A DNA stretch of 64,000 nt. Origin: Pseudomonas sp. ADAK18 (GTDB lineage Bacteria > Pseudomonadota > Gammaproteobacteria > Pseudomonadales > Pseudomonadaceae). Shown here in pieces: positions 30,956-42,728 of the stretch (positions are counted from its first letter, which is position 1; every line of letters begins with the position of its first letter). The stretch is from positions 3,885,001-3,949,000 of the forward strand of contig NZ_CP052859.1 in NCBI RefSeq assembly GCF_012935695.1. The letters are read 5' to 3'. The position numbers and the translations under genes are program-made. Under the pieces are notes generated by a model, which was given only the letters and a program-made list of their open reading frames with translations, was not told the origin of the DNA and ran no database searches.

Positions 30956-31954
30956 ATGCGTGAACGTACCATCGCCAGTCATTACGCCCGGGCTGCCCTC
31001 GGTGGTGCACGTCGGGCCGGCTACGATTACTCGGGTGTGCTGCAACAGGTAGGCATCACGCCCGAGTTACTCAGCGAACCTCGTGCCCGCATCGCGCCCG
31101 AGCAGTTCACCCGATTGCTGCAAATGCTCTGGCTGGAGCTGGATGACGAGTACCTGGGGTTTGCCGAAGGTCCGAGCAAGCGCGGCACCTTCGCCATGAT
31201 GTGCCACGCACTGATCCACTGCCGCACCCTGGAGAAAGCGCTGGAGCGCGGCTTATTATTTTATAGCCTATTCCCGCAAGGTCCGCGCTGGCACCTGACG
31301 CGTGAAGGAGATATGGCCCACCTTAGCCTGGACGATTCCCAGTTGTGGGACCCGGATCACTTCTTGAGTGAATGCCTGCTGGTGATCTGGCATCGCCTCG
31401 GCAGTTGGCTGATCGGCCAGCGCATTCGCCTGGAACAGGCGACGTTCAGCTACCCGATGCCAACCCACAGTGGCGAGTACGATTTGCTGTTCCCCTGCCC
31501 CCAGGTGTTCGGCGCCCCCACCAGCAGCCTGGTGTTTCATTGCCGTTACTTGAGCCTGCCGCTGTTGCAGGACGAACGCACCCTCAAGCTTTTCCTTGAG
31601 CGCTCCCCCGCCGACCTGCTGTCGCGTCCCGATGAGGGTGATAGCTTGAGCAGCCAGTTGCGGCGGTTACTGAGTCGCGACCGTACACCTTGGCCGGATC
31701 TGGAAGCCGTCGCTCAACACCTGCATATCAGCCCACAAACCTTACGCAGGCATTTACGGGAGGAAGGCACCAGCTTTCAGGCGCTCAAGGATGAGTTGCG
31801 TCGGGATATTGCGATTTACCACCTGGGGCGGGCGGATTTGTCGCTGCAGGAAATCGCCGAGCAACTGGGGTTTTCCGAGCCGTCGGCGTTTCATCGGGCG
31901 TTCAAGAAATGGACCGGGCTGACGCCGGGGGCGTATCGGGCGCAGGAAAGCTAG
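30956..31954 (+). CDS. AraC-family transcriptional regulator
   Basis: A 332-residue regulator of the type with an N-terminal arabinose-binding-like domain (MRERTIASHYARAALGGARRAGYDYS...) and a C-terminal double HTH domain (about 235-330): LEAVAQHLHISPQTLRRHL and LSLQEIAEQLGFSEPSAFHRAFKKWTG-type motifs, ending in TPGAYR. It is divergent from dctA, and its start lies just after the palindromic sites, so it may control itself, dctA, or both. The ligand is unknown. Confidence 0.9.
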   Translation: MRERTIASHYARAALGGARRAGYDYSGVLQQVGITPELLSEPRARIAPEQFTRLLQMLWLELDDEYLGFAEGPSKRGTFAMMCHALIHCRTLEKALERGLLFYSLFPQGPRWHLTREGDMAHLSLDDSQLWDPDHFLSECLLVIWHRLGSWLIGQRIRLEQATFSYPMPTHSGEYDLLFPCPQVFGAPTSSLVFHCRYLSLPLLQDERTLKLFLERSPADLLSRPDEGDSLSSQLRRLLSRDRTPWPDLEAVAQHLHISPQTLRRHLREEGTSFQALKDELRRDIAIYHLGRADLSLQEIAEQLGFSEPSAFHRAFKKWTGLTPGAYRAQES

Positions 31955-31977
31955 AGATATGTTGCCTGGACGGGCCC

Positions 31978-32045
31978 CATCGCGGGCAAGCCCGGCTCCC
32001 ACATTGGAATGCGACTAAATGTGGGAGCCGGGCTTGCCCGCGATG
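31978..32045. repeat. REPIN (GCGGGCAAGCC type)
   Basis: Near-perfect palindrome CATCGCGGGCAAGCCCGGCT / AGCCGGGCTTGCCCGCGATG separated by about 30 bases, between convergent genes. Confidence 0.88.
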
Positions 32046-32067
32046 AGGCCAGTGAGTCCAGCGGAAA

Positions 32068-33414
32068 TCAAACAGCCGGAAAATGAATCTTGAACGCCGC
32101 GCCACCCAACGGCGAATCCCCAAGGGTCAGCCGTGCACCATAGCTTTCAATGATGTCTTTGACCACCGCCAAACCAATCCCCTGCCCCGGATGCTGGCGA
32201 TCCAGCCGTTCACCCCTTTCCAGGATCCGCGCACGCTGATCTGGTGGCACACCGGGGCCGTCATCTTCGATGCACAACTCGATGCCTTCCAGGCTTTCTT
32301 GCAGGGTGATGCGTACTTCGCTGAGGCACAGGCGATAGGCATTTTCCAGTAGGTTGCCGAGCAACTCCAGCAACGCACCCTTCTCGATGGGCACATCACA
32401 CTCGTCCGGCAGCACAAAGGCCACGTGAACGGCCTTGTCGCGGTAGACCTTGTCCAGCGTGTCGCACAGGCTTTGCAACACCGGCCGCAAGCGCACCTGG
32501 TGGCGCACCAGGCCGCTTTTGCGCAGGCTGGCGCGTTGCAGTTGATAGCTGATCTGTTGGCTCATACGCTCGATCTGCGACTGCAGGACCCAGGCCTGGT
32601 CGCGATCTTCGGGGCGCTGGGCCATGTCTTCGCTCACGCCCTGCAAGACCGCCAGCGGGGTTTTCAGGCTGTGGGCCAGGTCATCCAGGGAGTCGCGGTA
32701 GCGAGTGCGCTGCTCACGTTCGCTATGGAGCAGACGGTTGAGGGAACCGGTCAGGCGCAACAGCTCTCGCGGGTGTTCTTCACTGAGGCTTTCGCGGGTG
32801 CCGCCTTCGATCTGGTCCAACTCCTGGCTTAGCCGCCGCAACGCTTGCAAGCCCCAGGTCAAGCCGATCCAGAGTAACGTCAGCAACACCAGCAACGCCG
32901 CGCCAAAGCCCAGATAGAGGTTCTCCCGCAGGCCTTCGAGGGTCAGTTGGTATTCACGCACCGGTTGCAGGGCGACGATGCTGAAGGCTGCGCTTTTGCC
33001 CCCCAGCAGCTTGACCTCGACGTCATAGACGAAGAACTCCTGGCCGTTGGTCTCGCGAATCCGCGCAAACTCATTACCGCGCCCGTCATAGCGCGGTTTG
33101 TAGTTGATGTTTTCTTCCTGGGTCGCCCGCGAGCGCCAGACCAGATGGCCCTCGCGGTCATAGATGTAGCCCAGCAGACGGCTGTCGGTGAGGTTGAAGC
33201 GTTCATCCGGCAATTGCGCTGGCATCAACAGGCGATTGTTTTCAACACGTGCCGCGGAAATCAGGGTTGTTACGTCCGACGCCAAACGCTGCTCGATGGA
33301 ATCCTGCAAGGCCAGGCTGAAGGCGCCTTGCATGGCCGGCAACAACGCCAGCATAAACAACACGGCCAGGGTGGTGGCCGCCAGCATCAGGCGCACACGT
33401 AACGAGCGAATCAA
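32068..33414 (-). CDS. phoQ: Sensor histidine kinase PhoQ
   Basis: Inner-membrane sensor for low Mg2+ and cationic peptides in Pseudomonas. The 448-residue protein has membrane segments near 8-30 and 165-190, a periplasmic domain between them, an H box LDDLAHSLKTPLAVLQ near 250, and ATPase motifs NLLENAYRLC, DDGPGVPPDQ and GQGIGLAVVKDI. The start is a TTG giving (M)IRSLRVRLMLAATTLAVLF, overlapping the phoP TGA by 4 bases; the N-terminus matches PhoQ of P. aeruginosa as I recall it. Gene order near dctA also supports this. Confidence 0.92.
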   Translation of the reverse strand: MIRSLRVRLMLAATTLAVLFMLALLPAMQGAFSLALQDSIEQRLASDVTTLISAARVENNRLLMPAQLPDERFNLTDSRLLGYIYDREGHLVWRSRATQEENINYKPRYDGRGNEFARIRETNGQEFFVYDVEVKLLGGKSAAFSIVALQPVREYQLTLEGLRENLYLGFGAALLVLLTLLWIGLTWGLQALRRLSQELDQIEGGTRESLSEEHPRELLRLTGSLNRLLHSEREQRTRYRDSLDDLAHSLKTPLAVLQGVSEDMAQRPEDRDQAWVLQSQIERMSQQISYQLQRASLRKSGLVRHQVRLRPVLQSLCDTLDKVYRDKAVHVAFVLPDECDVPIEKGALLELLGNLLENAYRLCLSEVRITLQESLEGIELCIEDDGPGVPPDQRARILERGERLDRQHPGQGIGLAVVKDIIESYGARLTLGDSPLGGAAFKIHFPAV

Positions 33415-34088
33415 CGGCAGCGCTCGTTAAACAGGTAACCCAAGCCACGCACGGTGTCGATCGGCTTGAAACCCGACGGTCCTTCCAGCTTGCGGCGCAG
33501 ACGACCGACCAGCACTTCGATCACATTCGGATCACGCTCGTCATCATCAGGGTAGAGCTGTTCCATCAGGCGATCCTTGGCCACCACCTGTTGATGGTGG
33601 CGCATCAAATATTCAAGGATCCGGTATTCGTAGGCGGTCAGCGCCAGTGGCTGCTCTTCGAGGGACGCCTGCTTGCGATTGAGGTCCAGCAGCAAGGGGC
33701 CGGCAACGATGGTCGACTGGGTGAAACCACTGGAGCGACGCAGCAACGCGTTCATCCGCGCTTCCAGCTCTTCAAACTGGAACGGCTTGACCACGTAGTC
33801 GTCGGCACCCGCCGCCAGGCCTTCGACCTTATCCTGCCAGTTGCCGCGAGCCGTCAGGATCAGAATCGGGAACGTCTTGGCCTGGGCCCGCAACTGGCGG
33901 ATCAGGTCGAGCCCACTCATGCCCGGCAGGCCCAGGTCGATGACTGCCAGGTCATGGTTGAATTGCCCGGTCTGGTACAACGCCTCCTCGGCATTGGCCA
34001 CGGCTTCCACCACGTGACCGCTGTCGGTGAGTCGGGTCAGCAAGTGATGACGCAGCAGCGCCTCATCTTCCACAACCAGCAATTTCAT
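33411..34088 (-). CDS. phoP: Response regulator PhoP
   Basis: OmpR-family regulator of 225 residues: acidic pocket VVEDEALLRHH, phosphoacceptor segment LAVIDLGLPGMSGLDL near residue 51, KPFQ, and a C-terminal winged helix ending DTVRGLGYLFNERCR. It responds to PhoQ and controls Mg2+ uptake and LPS modification genes. The ATG at 34088 follows GGAGAG. It begins 18 bases after a small exported protein gene on the same strand, so it is probably the second gene of a three-gene operon. Confidence 0.95.
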   Translation of the reverse strand: MKLLVVEDEALLRHHLLTRLTDSGHVVEAVANAEEALYQTGQFNHDLAVIDLGLPGMSGLDLIRQLRAQAKTFPILILTARGNWQDKVEGLAAGADDYVVKPFQFEELEARMNALLRRSSGFTQSTIVAGPLLLDLNRKQASLEEQPLALTAYEYRILEYLMRHHQQVVAKDRLMEQLYPDDDERDPNVIEVLVGRLRRKLEGPSGFKPIDTVRGLGYLFNERCR

Positions 34089-34106
34089 AAAGCTCTCCAA
34101 GGCAAA

Positions 34107-34424
34107 TCAACTTTCCGGCAGGGGTACATCATAGCGGCCCTGCAGGTCTTGCTGGCGTAGTTTAGTGCCGTTAAAACGGCCGGATAGGTTCTCGTATCCT
34201 GCGTAATAGGGCGACGATGGGGTAGCCCGGCCCAGCGGCTGGCCCCAGGTAGAACCCTGTCCGCCGGCATCATTGAAGCTGACGTGATCAAGACCTGCAC
34301 TCACACTGCTCGATTTCTTGACCCTGTTACTGTCCTGGATCACCAGGCTACCGTCAGAGGCTTGGATTGCGGCGCTGGCACTGAGCATGGTAACCGCCAA
34401 CATCAGCTTCTTGAACGTCGTCAT
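34107..34424 (-). CDS. Small exported protein of unknown function, first gene of the phoPQ cluster
   Basis: A 105-residue protein with a clear signal peptide (MTTFKKLMLAVTMLSASAAIQA). The mature part is polar, with SRVKKSSSV and a C-terminal GRYDVPLPES, and no recognised domain. Its stop is 18 bases from the phoP start. In P. aeruginosa this position is held by oprH, but this protein is half the size and does not read as an OprH beta-barrel. Four GTTCAG repeats with 11-bp spacing lie upstream. Confidence 0.75.
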   Translation of the reverse strand: MTTFKKLMLAVTMLSASAAIQASDGSLVIQDSNRVKKSSSVSAGLDHVSFNDAGGQGSTWGQPLGRATPSSPYYAGYENLSGRFNGTKLRQQDLQGRYDVPLPES

Positions 34425-34480
34425 AGTGCTACCTCGTACGCTTTGGGCTTTGGGTACGGGCCCAGACTACGCAGGCGCCC

Positions 34481-34519
34481 CTGAACTCCCCCTGAACACT
34501 CTCTGAACCTGGGCTGAAC
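34481..34519 (-). promoter_or_regulatory. Four direct repeats at 11-bp spacing, candidate PhoP binding sites
   Basis: On the minus strand, GTTCAG occurs four times, starting every 11 bases (plus-strand CTGAAC at 34481, 34492, 34503 and 34514), 57-95 bases upstream of the small exported gene. Direct half-sites with one-turn spacing are typical of OmpR/PhoP-family regulators. Confidence 0.65.
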
Positions 34520-34604
34520 CGAACGGGCTACTTCGTAACAAGTTATTTAAGCTACGAACGCCCCAGGCTATCCAGTTGCCCTTCAACTCGGCAAAATACC
34601 CGGC

Positions 34605-35321
34605 ATGAATCCCCTACCCGCCTGCTGCTCTCCACTCGATGCCCATTGGCCGCTGCCCGATCCTTTGCCAGGCACGGTGCTCCTGAGCACCCGCTTTGAT
34701 CCGAACTTGCTGGTTGCCAGCGACTTCCAGCGCAGCGCTGTGCCGCCGCCCGCCAGTATCCAGCGCTCGGTGGCCAAACGTCAGGCCGAGTTCCTGGCCG
34801 GACGGCTCTGTGCCCGGGCGGCACTGCAACAGCTTGAAGGGTTGGACTGCGTCCCGGCCATTGGCGAGGACCGTGCGCCTGTGTGGCCTGGGCATATCAG
34901 TGGCTCGATCACCCACAGCACCGGGCACGCGGCGGCCATCGTTGCTCATAAGGCGCAGTGGCGTGGACTGGGGATGGATCTGGAAAATGTACTGACGCTT
35001 GATCGGGCCCAGCGGCTTGCCGCAGAGATCCTGACGCCGGATGAGTTGCAGCGCATGGCAAGTGGCCCGCGAGAGCAGATTGCGCAGCTGGTGACCTTGA
35101 CCTTTTCGGCCAAGGAAAGCCTGTTCAAGGCGCTCTACCCCATCGTGCAGAAGCGCTTCTACTTTGAACATGCCGAGGTCGTGGAGTGGTCCGAGACAGG
35201 GCATGCGCGATTGCGGCTGCTGACGGATCTGTCGGATGAGTGGTGCCATGGCACGGAACTGAAGGCGCAGTTTTCAGTGCATGAGGGGCAGTTGCTGAGC
35301 CTGGTGGCTATCAGCGCCTGA
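34605..35321 (+). CDS. pcpS: 4'-phosphopantetheinyl transferase
   Basis: A 238-residue EntD/Sfp-type enzyme that transfers phosphopantetheine from CoA to carrier proteins. Motifs are GSITHSTGHAAAIVA (about 103-117), GMDLENVLT with the Mg-binding acids (about 126-134), and LTFSAKESLFKALYP (about 168-182). In Pseudomonas the single PcpS serves both fatty acid ACP and siderophore synthetases; that breadth is inferred. It is divergent from the small exported protein gene. Confidence 0.93.
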   Translation: MNPLPACCSPLDAHWPLPDPLPGTVLLSTRFDPNLLVASDFQRSAVPPPASIQRSVAKRQAEFLAGRLCARAALQQLEGLDCVPAIGEDRAPVWPGHISGSITHSTGHAAAIVAHKAQWRGLGMDLENVLTLDRAQRLAAEILTPDELQRMASGPREQIAQLVTLTFSAKESLFKALYPIVQKRFYFEHAEVVEWSETGHARLRLLTDLSDEWCHGTELKAQFSVHEGQLLSLVAISA

Positions 35322-35333
35322 TCAATTGCCATC

Positions 35334-36944
35334 TCAAGTTTTCTCCTGATCCCTCGGCCAACTCAAACTGAAACACGCGCCACCCAGGTTGTTGCTCTTG
35401 CTGATCAACGCCCGCCCGCCATGCCAATAGATGATTCGCCGCACAATCGACAACCCCAGCCCATGCCCGCCCGAAGCGCGGGTGCGGCTGTCGTCCAGGC
35501 GCAGGAAGGGGGTGAAGATGCGTTCCCAGGCATTTTCCGGCACACCGGGGCCGTCGTCCTCCACATCGATCCGGCAACGCACCTGCCCTACCTGATAGCT
35601 GACCAACACGTGTCCTTTTGCATGGCGCATCGCATTGCTCACCAGATTTTGCAGCGCTCGGTGCAAGTAGCGCGGTTCAGCGTCGACCCAAGCGCCGTCC
35701 CAATGGGCCGATGACAGGCAAATCCCCCGCGCTACGTTGATTTCCGGGCGCAGTGGCGCCAGCTCGTCAATCACCTGATCGAGTAAGGCACTGAGGTCAA
35801 TCCGCTGGTAATTCAGCGCCGGCGAACCTTGCTCCAGGCGCGCATATGTCAGCATCTCGTCCACCAGGCCGTCGAGGTCCTGGATATCGCTGTCCATACC
35901 TTCCATATACTTGCGCCGGGCTTCAGGGGTGGCGGCATCACCGATCATCTCCAGGCCAAAGCGCAGCCGCGCCACCGGGGTACGCAGTTCGTGGGACACC
36001 GCCCGCACCAGTTCACGTTGGATCGCCAGCAAACGCTGCAGGTGTTCAGCCATGCCATTGAAGGCCGCCGCCAGACGGCCCACCGAATCGGCACCGCGTG
36101 TGGGCACCCGGGCTTCCAGATTGCCTTTGGCGATGCGCGTAGCGGCCGATTCCAACCCGCTCAAGCGCCGCTCCAATTGCCGCACCAACAGGTAGACGAT
36201 CAAGCCGATCAAGGACAGGCCAATCAGGGCGATCAGGATCAGCCATTGCACCGGATAAGGATTCATCTGGTACAACGGGCCGATTTCCAGGACCCACGGT
36301 GTGCCGACCATGCCGGCAAACACCCGGATCGAATCACCACCTTTGCCCAAGGCCATCACGGTGTCGCCCTCCGCCACACGGCGGCGCTGATCGTCGTCCA
36401 TGTCGGCCTGGTCGAGGTTCACCAGATGCATTTCGAAGCCAAAACCCTTGGCCGCTTTCAGGTCTGCCAGCCGTTGCGGCTGCTCGGCGACCGGAAAGCG
36501 CACCAGTTCATCGGCGAGCAGGTAAATAGTCGCCCGAGCCAATTGCTCACTGATCTGCTGCACTTCCCCCGTGAGCAATAACTGCTCGGTGTCACTGACC
36601 AGCCGCAACACCTTGGCGGCATGGGGACCGGTTTGCTCCACTAGGACCTGACCACGTTGCAGGCGATTGCGCTGGGTGAGGTCGAGATGCGCATCGGCCA
36701 CGGCCTGCAACTCCAGGGGAATGCCCAGCAAGCGCTCCCACACCGCCAAAGCGCGGCGCCGTTCGATGGCACTCATGGATTGCAGATTGTCGCCCATCAG
36801 CGCGAAGGTGCCATGGGCCAAGCGTTCGCGGTATTGGCCGCCGCGCACTTCGTTGAGCAAGTGCAGGGCCAGCACGCCGAGCAGGGCAACCAGGATCAGC
36901 GCCGCGCACATGCCGCCATAAATGCGCAGGAAGATCGAGTTCAC
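35334..36944 (-). CDS. HAMP-domain sensor histidine kinase (RstB-like)
   Basis: A 536-residue sensor with a membrane segment at 8-28, a long periplasmic domain (about 30-235), a second segment near 240-262, HAMP, H box RAVSHELRTPVARLRFG near 315-330, and ATPase motifs NLVSNAMRHAKG, DDGPGVPENAWE and GHGLGLSIVRRI. The start is a GTG overlapping the regulator's TGA by 4 bases. The position next to nrdA equals PA1158 of P. aeruginosa by memory. The signal is unknown. Confidence 0.9.
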   Translation of the reverse strand: MNSIFLRIYGGMCAALILVALLGVLALHLLNEVRGGQYRERLAHGTFALMGDNLQSMSAIERRRALAVWERLLGIPLELQAVADAHLDLTQRNRLQRGQVLVEQTGPHAAKVLRLVSDTEQLLLTGEVQQISEQLARATIYLLADELVRFPVAEQPQRLADLKAAKGFGFEMHLVNLDQADMDDDQRRRVAEGDTVMALGKGGDSIRVFAGMVGTPWVLEIGPLYQMNPYPVQWLILIALIGLSLIGLIVYLLVRQLERRLSGLESAATRIAKGNLEARVPTRGADSVGRLAAAFNGMAEHLQRLLAIQRELVRAVSHELRTPVARLRFGLEMIGDAATPEARRKYMEGMDSDIQDLDGLVDEMLTYARLEQGSPALNYQRIDLSALLDQVIDELAPLRPEINVARGICLSSAHWDGAWVDAEPRYLHRALQNLVSNAMRHAKGHVLVSYQVGQVRCRIDVEDDGPGVPENAWERIFTPFLRLDDSRTRASGGHGLGLSIVRRIIYWHGGRALISKSNNLGGACFSLSWPRDQEKT

Positions 36945-37666
36945 TGCGGCATATCGGCGGCGGCTTCGGGGACGAACAGGTAGCCTTTGCTGCGGATGGT
37001 CTTGATCAGGCGCGGGTGGATCGGGTCATCGCCGATTTTCGGACGGATCCGCGAAATGCGCACGTCGATAGAGCGGTCCTGGCCGTCATAGCCGATCCCG
37101 CGCAGAGCGGTAAATATTTCTTCCCTCGACAGGATTCGCCCGGCATTGGCCACCAACAGCCACAACAGATCGAACTCGGCGCTGGTCAGTTCGATGCCGC
37201 CGTCGTGCAACCAGGCTTCGCGCAAGGCGTTGTCCACCACCAGAGGGCCGAATTGCAGGCGCCGCTGTTTCTCGGGGGCCACGGGCTCAACACTTTCGCT
37301 GCGCCGCAACAGGGCCTGGATCCGGGCCAGCAGCAGGCGCGGGCGCACCGGTTTACAGACGTAGTCGTCAGCGCCCATGTCCAGGCCCAGCACTTGGTCC
37401 ATATCATCGGTGCGCGCGGTCAACATCAGGATCACCCCGTCGTAGCGCTCGCGCACTTTGCGGCAGATGCTCAGGCCGTCTTCCCCCGGCAACATCAGGT
37501 CGAGAATCACCAGGTCCGGTTGTTCGGCGATGATCCGCGCCGCCGCCAGGGCGCCGTTGCCTTCTACCGAAACCCGCAGACCGTTACCCTCCAGGTAATC
37601 ACGGGTCAACTCAGCCAGACGCTGATCATCCTCGACAATCAATACCTGCCAGGCTTCATGCTCCAT
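36941..37666 (-). CDS. OmpR-family response regulator (RstA-like)
   Basis: A 241-residue regulator with acidic pair VEDDQRL, phosphoacceptor segment LVILDLMLPGEDGLS, K in VCKPVRPR, and a winged-helix C-terminal domain (LTSAEFDLLWLL, SIDVRISRIRPKIG, IRSKGYLFV). It pairs with the overlapping kinase. The ATG at 37666 follows AGAGGTAG. Confidence 0.92.
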   Translation of the reverse strand: MEHEAWQVLIVEDDQRLAELTRDYLEGNGLRVSVEGNGALAAARIIAEQPDLVILDLMLPGEDGLSICRKVRERYDGVILMLTARTDDMDQVLGLDMGADDYVCKPVRPRLLLARIQALLRRSESVEPVAPEKQRRLQFGPLVVDNALREAWLHDGGIELTSAEFDLLWLLVANAGRILSREEIFTALRGIGYDGQDRSIDVRISRIRPKIGDDPIHPRLIKTIRSKGYLFVPEAAADMPQ

Positions 37667-37687
37667 GCGCTACCTCTTTTTATAATA

Positions 37688-37787
37688 TGTAGGAGCGAGC
37701 TTGCTCGCGAAGGACGTCAACGATAACGCTGGCATCCCGATTCAACGCGGCGCCCTCACGTTTTTCGCGAGCAGGCTCGCTCCTACA
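37688..37787. repeat. REPIN (TAGGAGCGAGCTTGCTCGC type)
   Basis: Arms TGTAGGAGCGAGCTTGCTCG and CGAGCAGGCTCGCTCCTACA enclose about 55 bases. It uses TAGGAG where most other copies have GTGGGAG. Confidence 0.85.
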
Positions 37788-38016
37788 TTTGTCATGTGAA
37801 GCGTGCATAAACGCAGCGTGTATCGAACCCGATTGTAGCAACGGGCCAACCCTCAAACACAAGCCGGGAAATGCATTCGGTAATCGTGTTTTTTTGTGGT
37901 AGGGTTCGCGCCCGCAAAAATCCACCCAGGAGTTTTCAGCCTGGAATATTCGGTGACAAACGGCACAGTCCAGCAGTACTGCGGCCTACACGCCTGTTCC
38001 ACGTTTCATACACATT

Positions 38017-38037
38017 TTACCCACAGCGTTATCCACA
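38017..38037 (+). promoter_or_regulatory. Two DnaA boxes upstream of nrdA
   Basis: TTACCCACA (38017-38025, one mismatch) and TTATCCACA (38029-38037, perfect consensus) lie in the same orientation just upstream of the likely nrdA promoter. DnaA regulates nrdAB in E. coli. Confidence 0.65.
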
Positions 38038-38063
38038 GGTAGTCCGTTGCTAAGCCCCCCAAA

Positions 38064-38110
38064 ACGCATTATCTTGTACCTTGTCGCCAAAAAAACCCTA
38101 CATGTAGGGT
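38064..38110. promoter_or_regulatory. Pair of NrdR boxes in the nrdA promoter
   Basis: Box 1 ACGCATTATCTTGTAC (38064-38079) and box 2 ACCCTACATGTAGGGT (38095-38110) each match the 16-bp NrdR consensus at 11-12 positions and are separated by 15 bases, the paired arrangement known for this repressor. Box 1 overlaps a possible -10 (TATCTT, with TTGCTA 17 bases upstream). Confidence 0.65.
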
Positions 38111-38484
38111 TTTGAGCGAAAAAACCAAACACACATCAGCCAAGAAACTCAAGCGCTTTCTTGCTCCTGTTTGGTGGAACTAAAGGCTTTTTCAGTAGAC
38201 CAAACCGCGCACGCGGATGGCAGCCGTTTTCCAGCCCACAACGGGGAAAACGGTACGGGTGTTGCAGAGCCGTAATAGAAAGAGGCCTGTCACCCCATCA
38301 GGAATACGGCGTTGAAGCCCTGGCTTCAATGCTTTGACTTCGGCATGGAAGCGGCGCGATCAGCTGCCTTCCTACTGTCCCGAAGTGGTTATGCCCGGTT
38401 TCACCGGTTGTAGTGCTTCAGGACGGAACGGTGGGCACCGTGATGGTGCCCAAATAAATACAGAGAATGTGGAGACAACCCCCC
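38111..38484 (+). other. Long nrdA leader region
   Basis: About 370 bases with no convincing gene. If transcription starts near the NrdR boxes, this is a long 5' UTR. It contains inverted repeats, including a perfect GGGCACC-GTGAT-GGTGCCC hairpin at 38433-38451, 33 bases before the start codon. No known riboswitch was recognised. Confidence 0.5.
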
Positions 38485-41379
<2,895 letters not shown>

Positions 41380-41415
41380 GCTGAGCCAGTCCCGGACTTG
41401 ACCGTCCGGGGACTG

Positions 41416-41468
41416 AAAAACCCCCGATAAACCCTGGATGCAGTTGGGTCTATCGGGGGTTTTCTTTT
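41416..41468 (+). terminator. Terminator of nrdA
   Basis: Stem CCCCCGATA / TATCGGGGG with a long loop, followed by TTTTCTTTT. Confidence 0.8.
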
Positions 41469-41494
41469 ACCCAGGCAAAACCTTGTGCATCAGG

Positions 41495-42553
<1,059 letters not shown>

Positions 42554-42683
42554 ACCCACTCTCCCCTTGACTGGTGAGCCTCCGGGCTCTGACCCGATCA
42601 GTGGTGAGAAGAGAATGGAGCGTTCCTTCCCAAGCATTTCAGTGCGTAACCTGATGCGCCGCAGGTTGTTTTCTTACGCCCAC

Positions 42684-42712
42684 AAAAAAGCCCCTCTCAC
42701 GAGGGGCTTCTT
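42684..42712 (-). terminator. Terminator of flgBCDE
   Basis: Stem AGCCCCTC / GAGGGGCT with a short loop, followed on the minus strand by T6, 20 bases past the flgE stop. Confidence 0.88.
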
Positions 42713-42728
42713 GTGGAACGCTACCGCA

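Noticed and set aside
38111..38484. Cobalamin riboswitch in the nrdA leader
   Set aside because: The B12 box and other conserved blocks are absent, and class Ia reductase does not use cobalamin.
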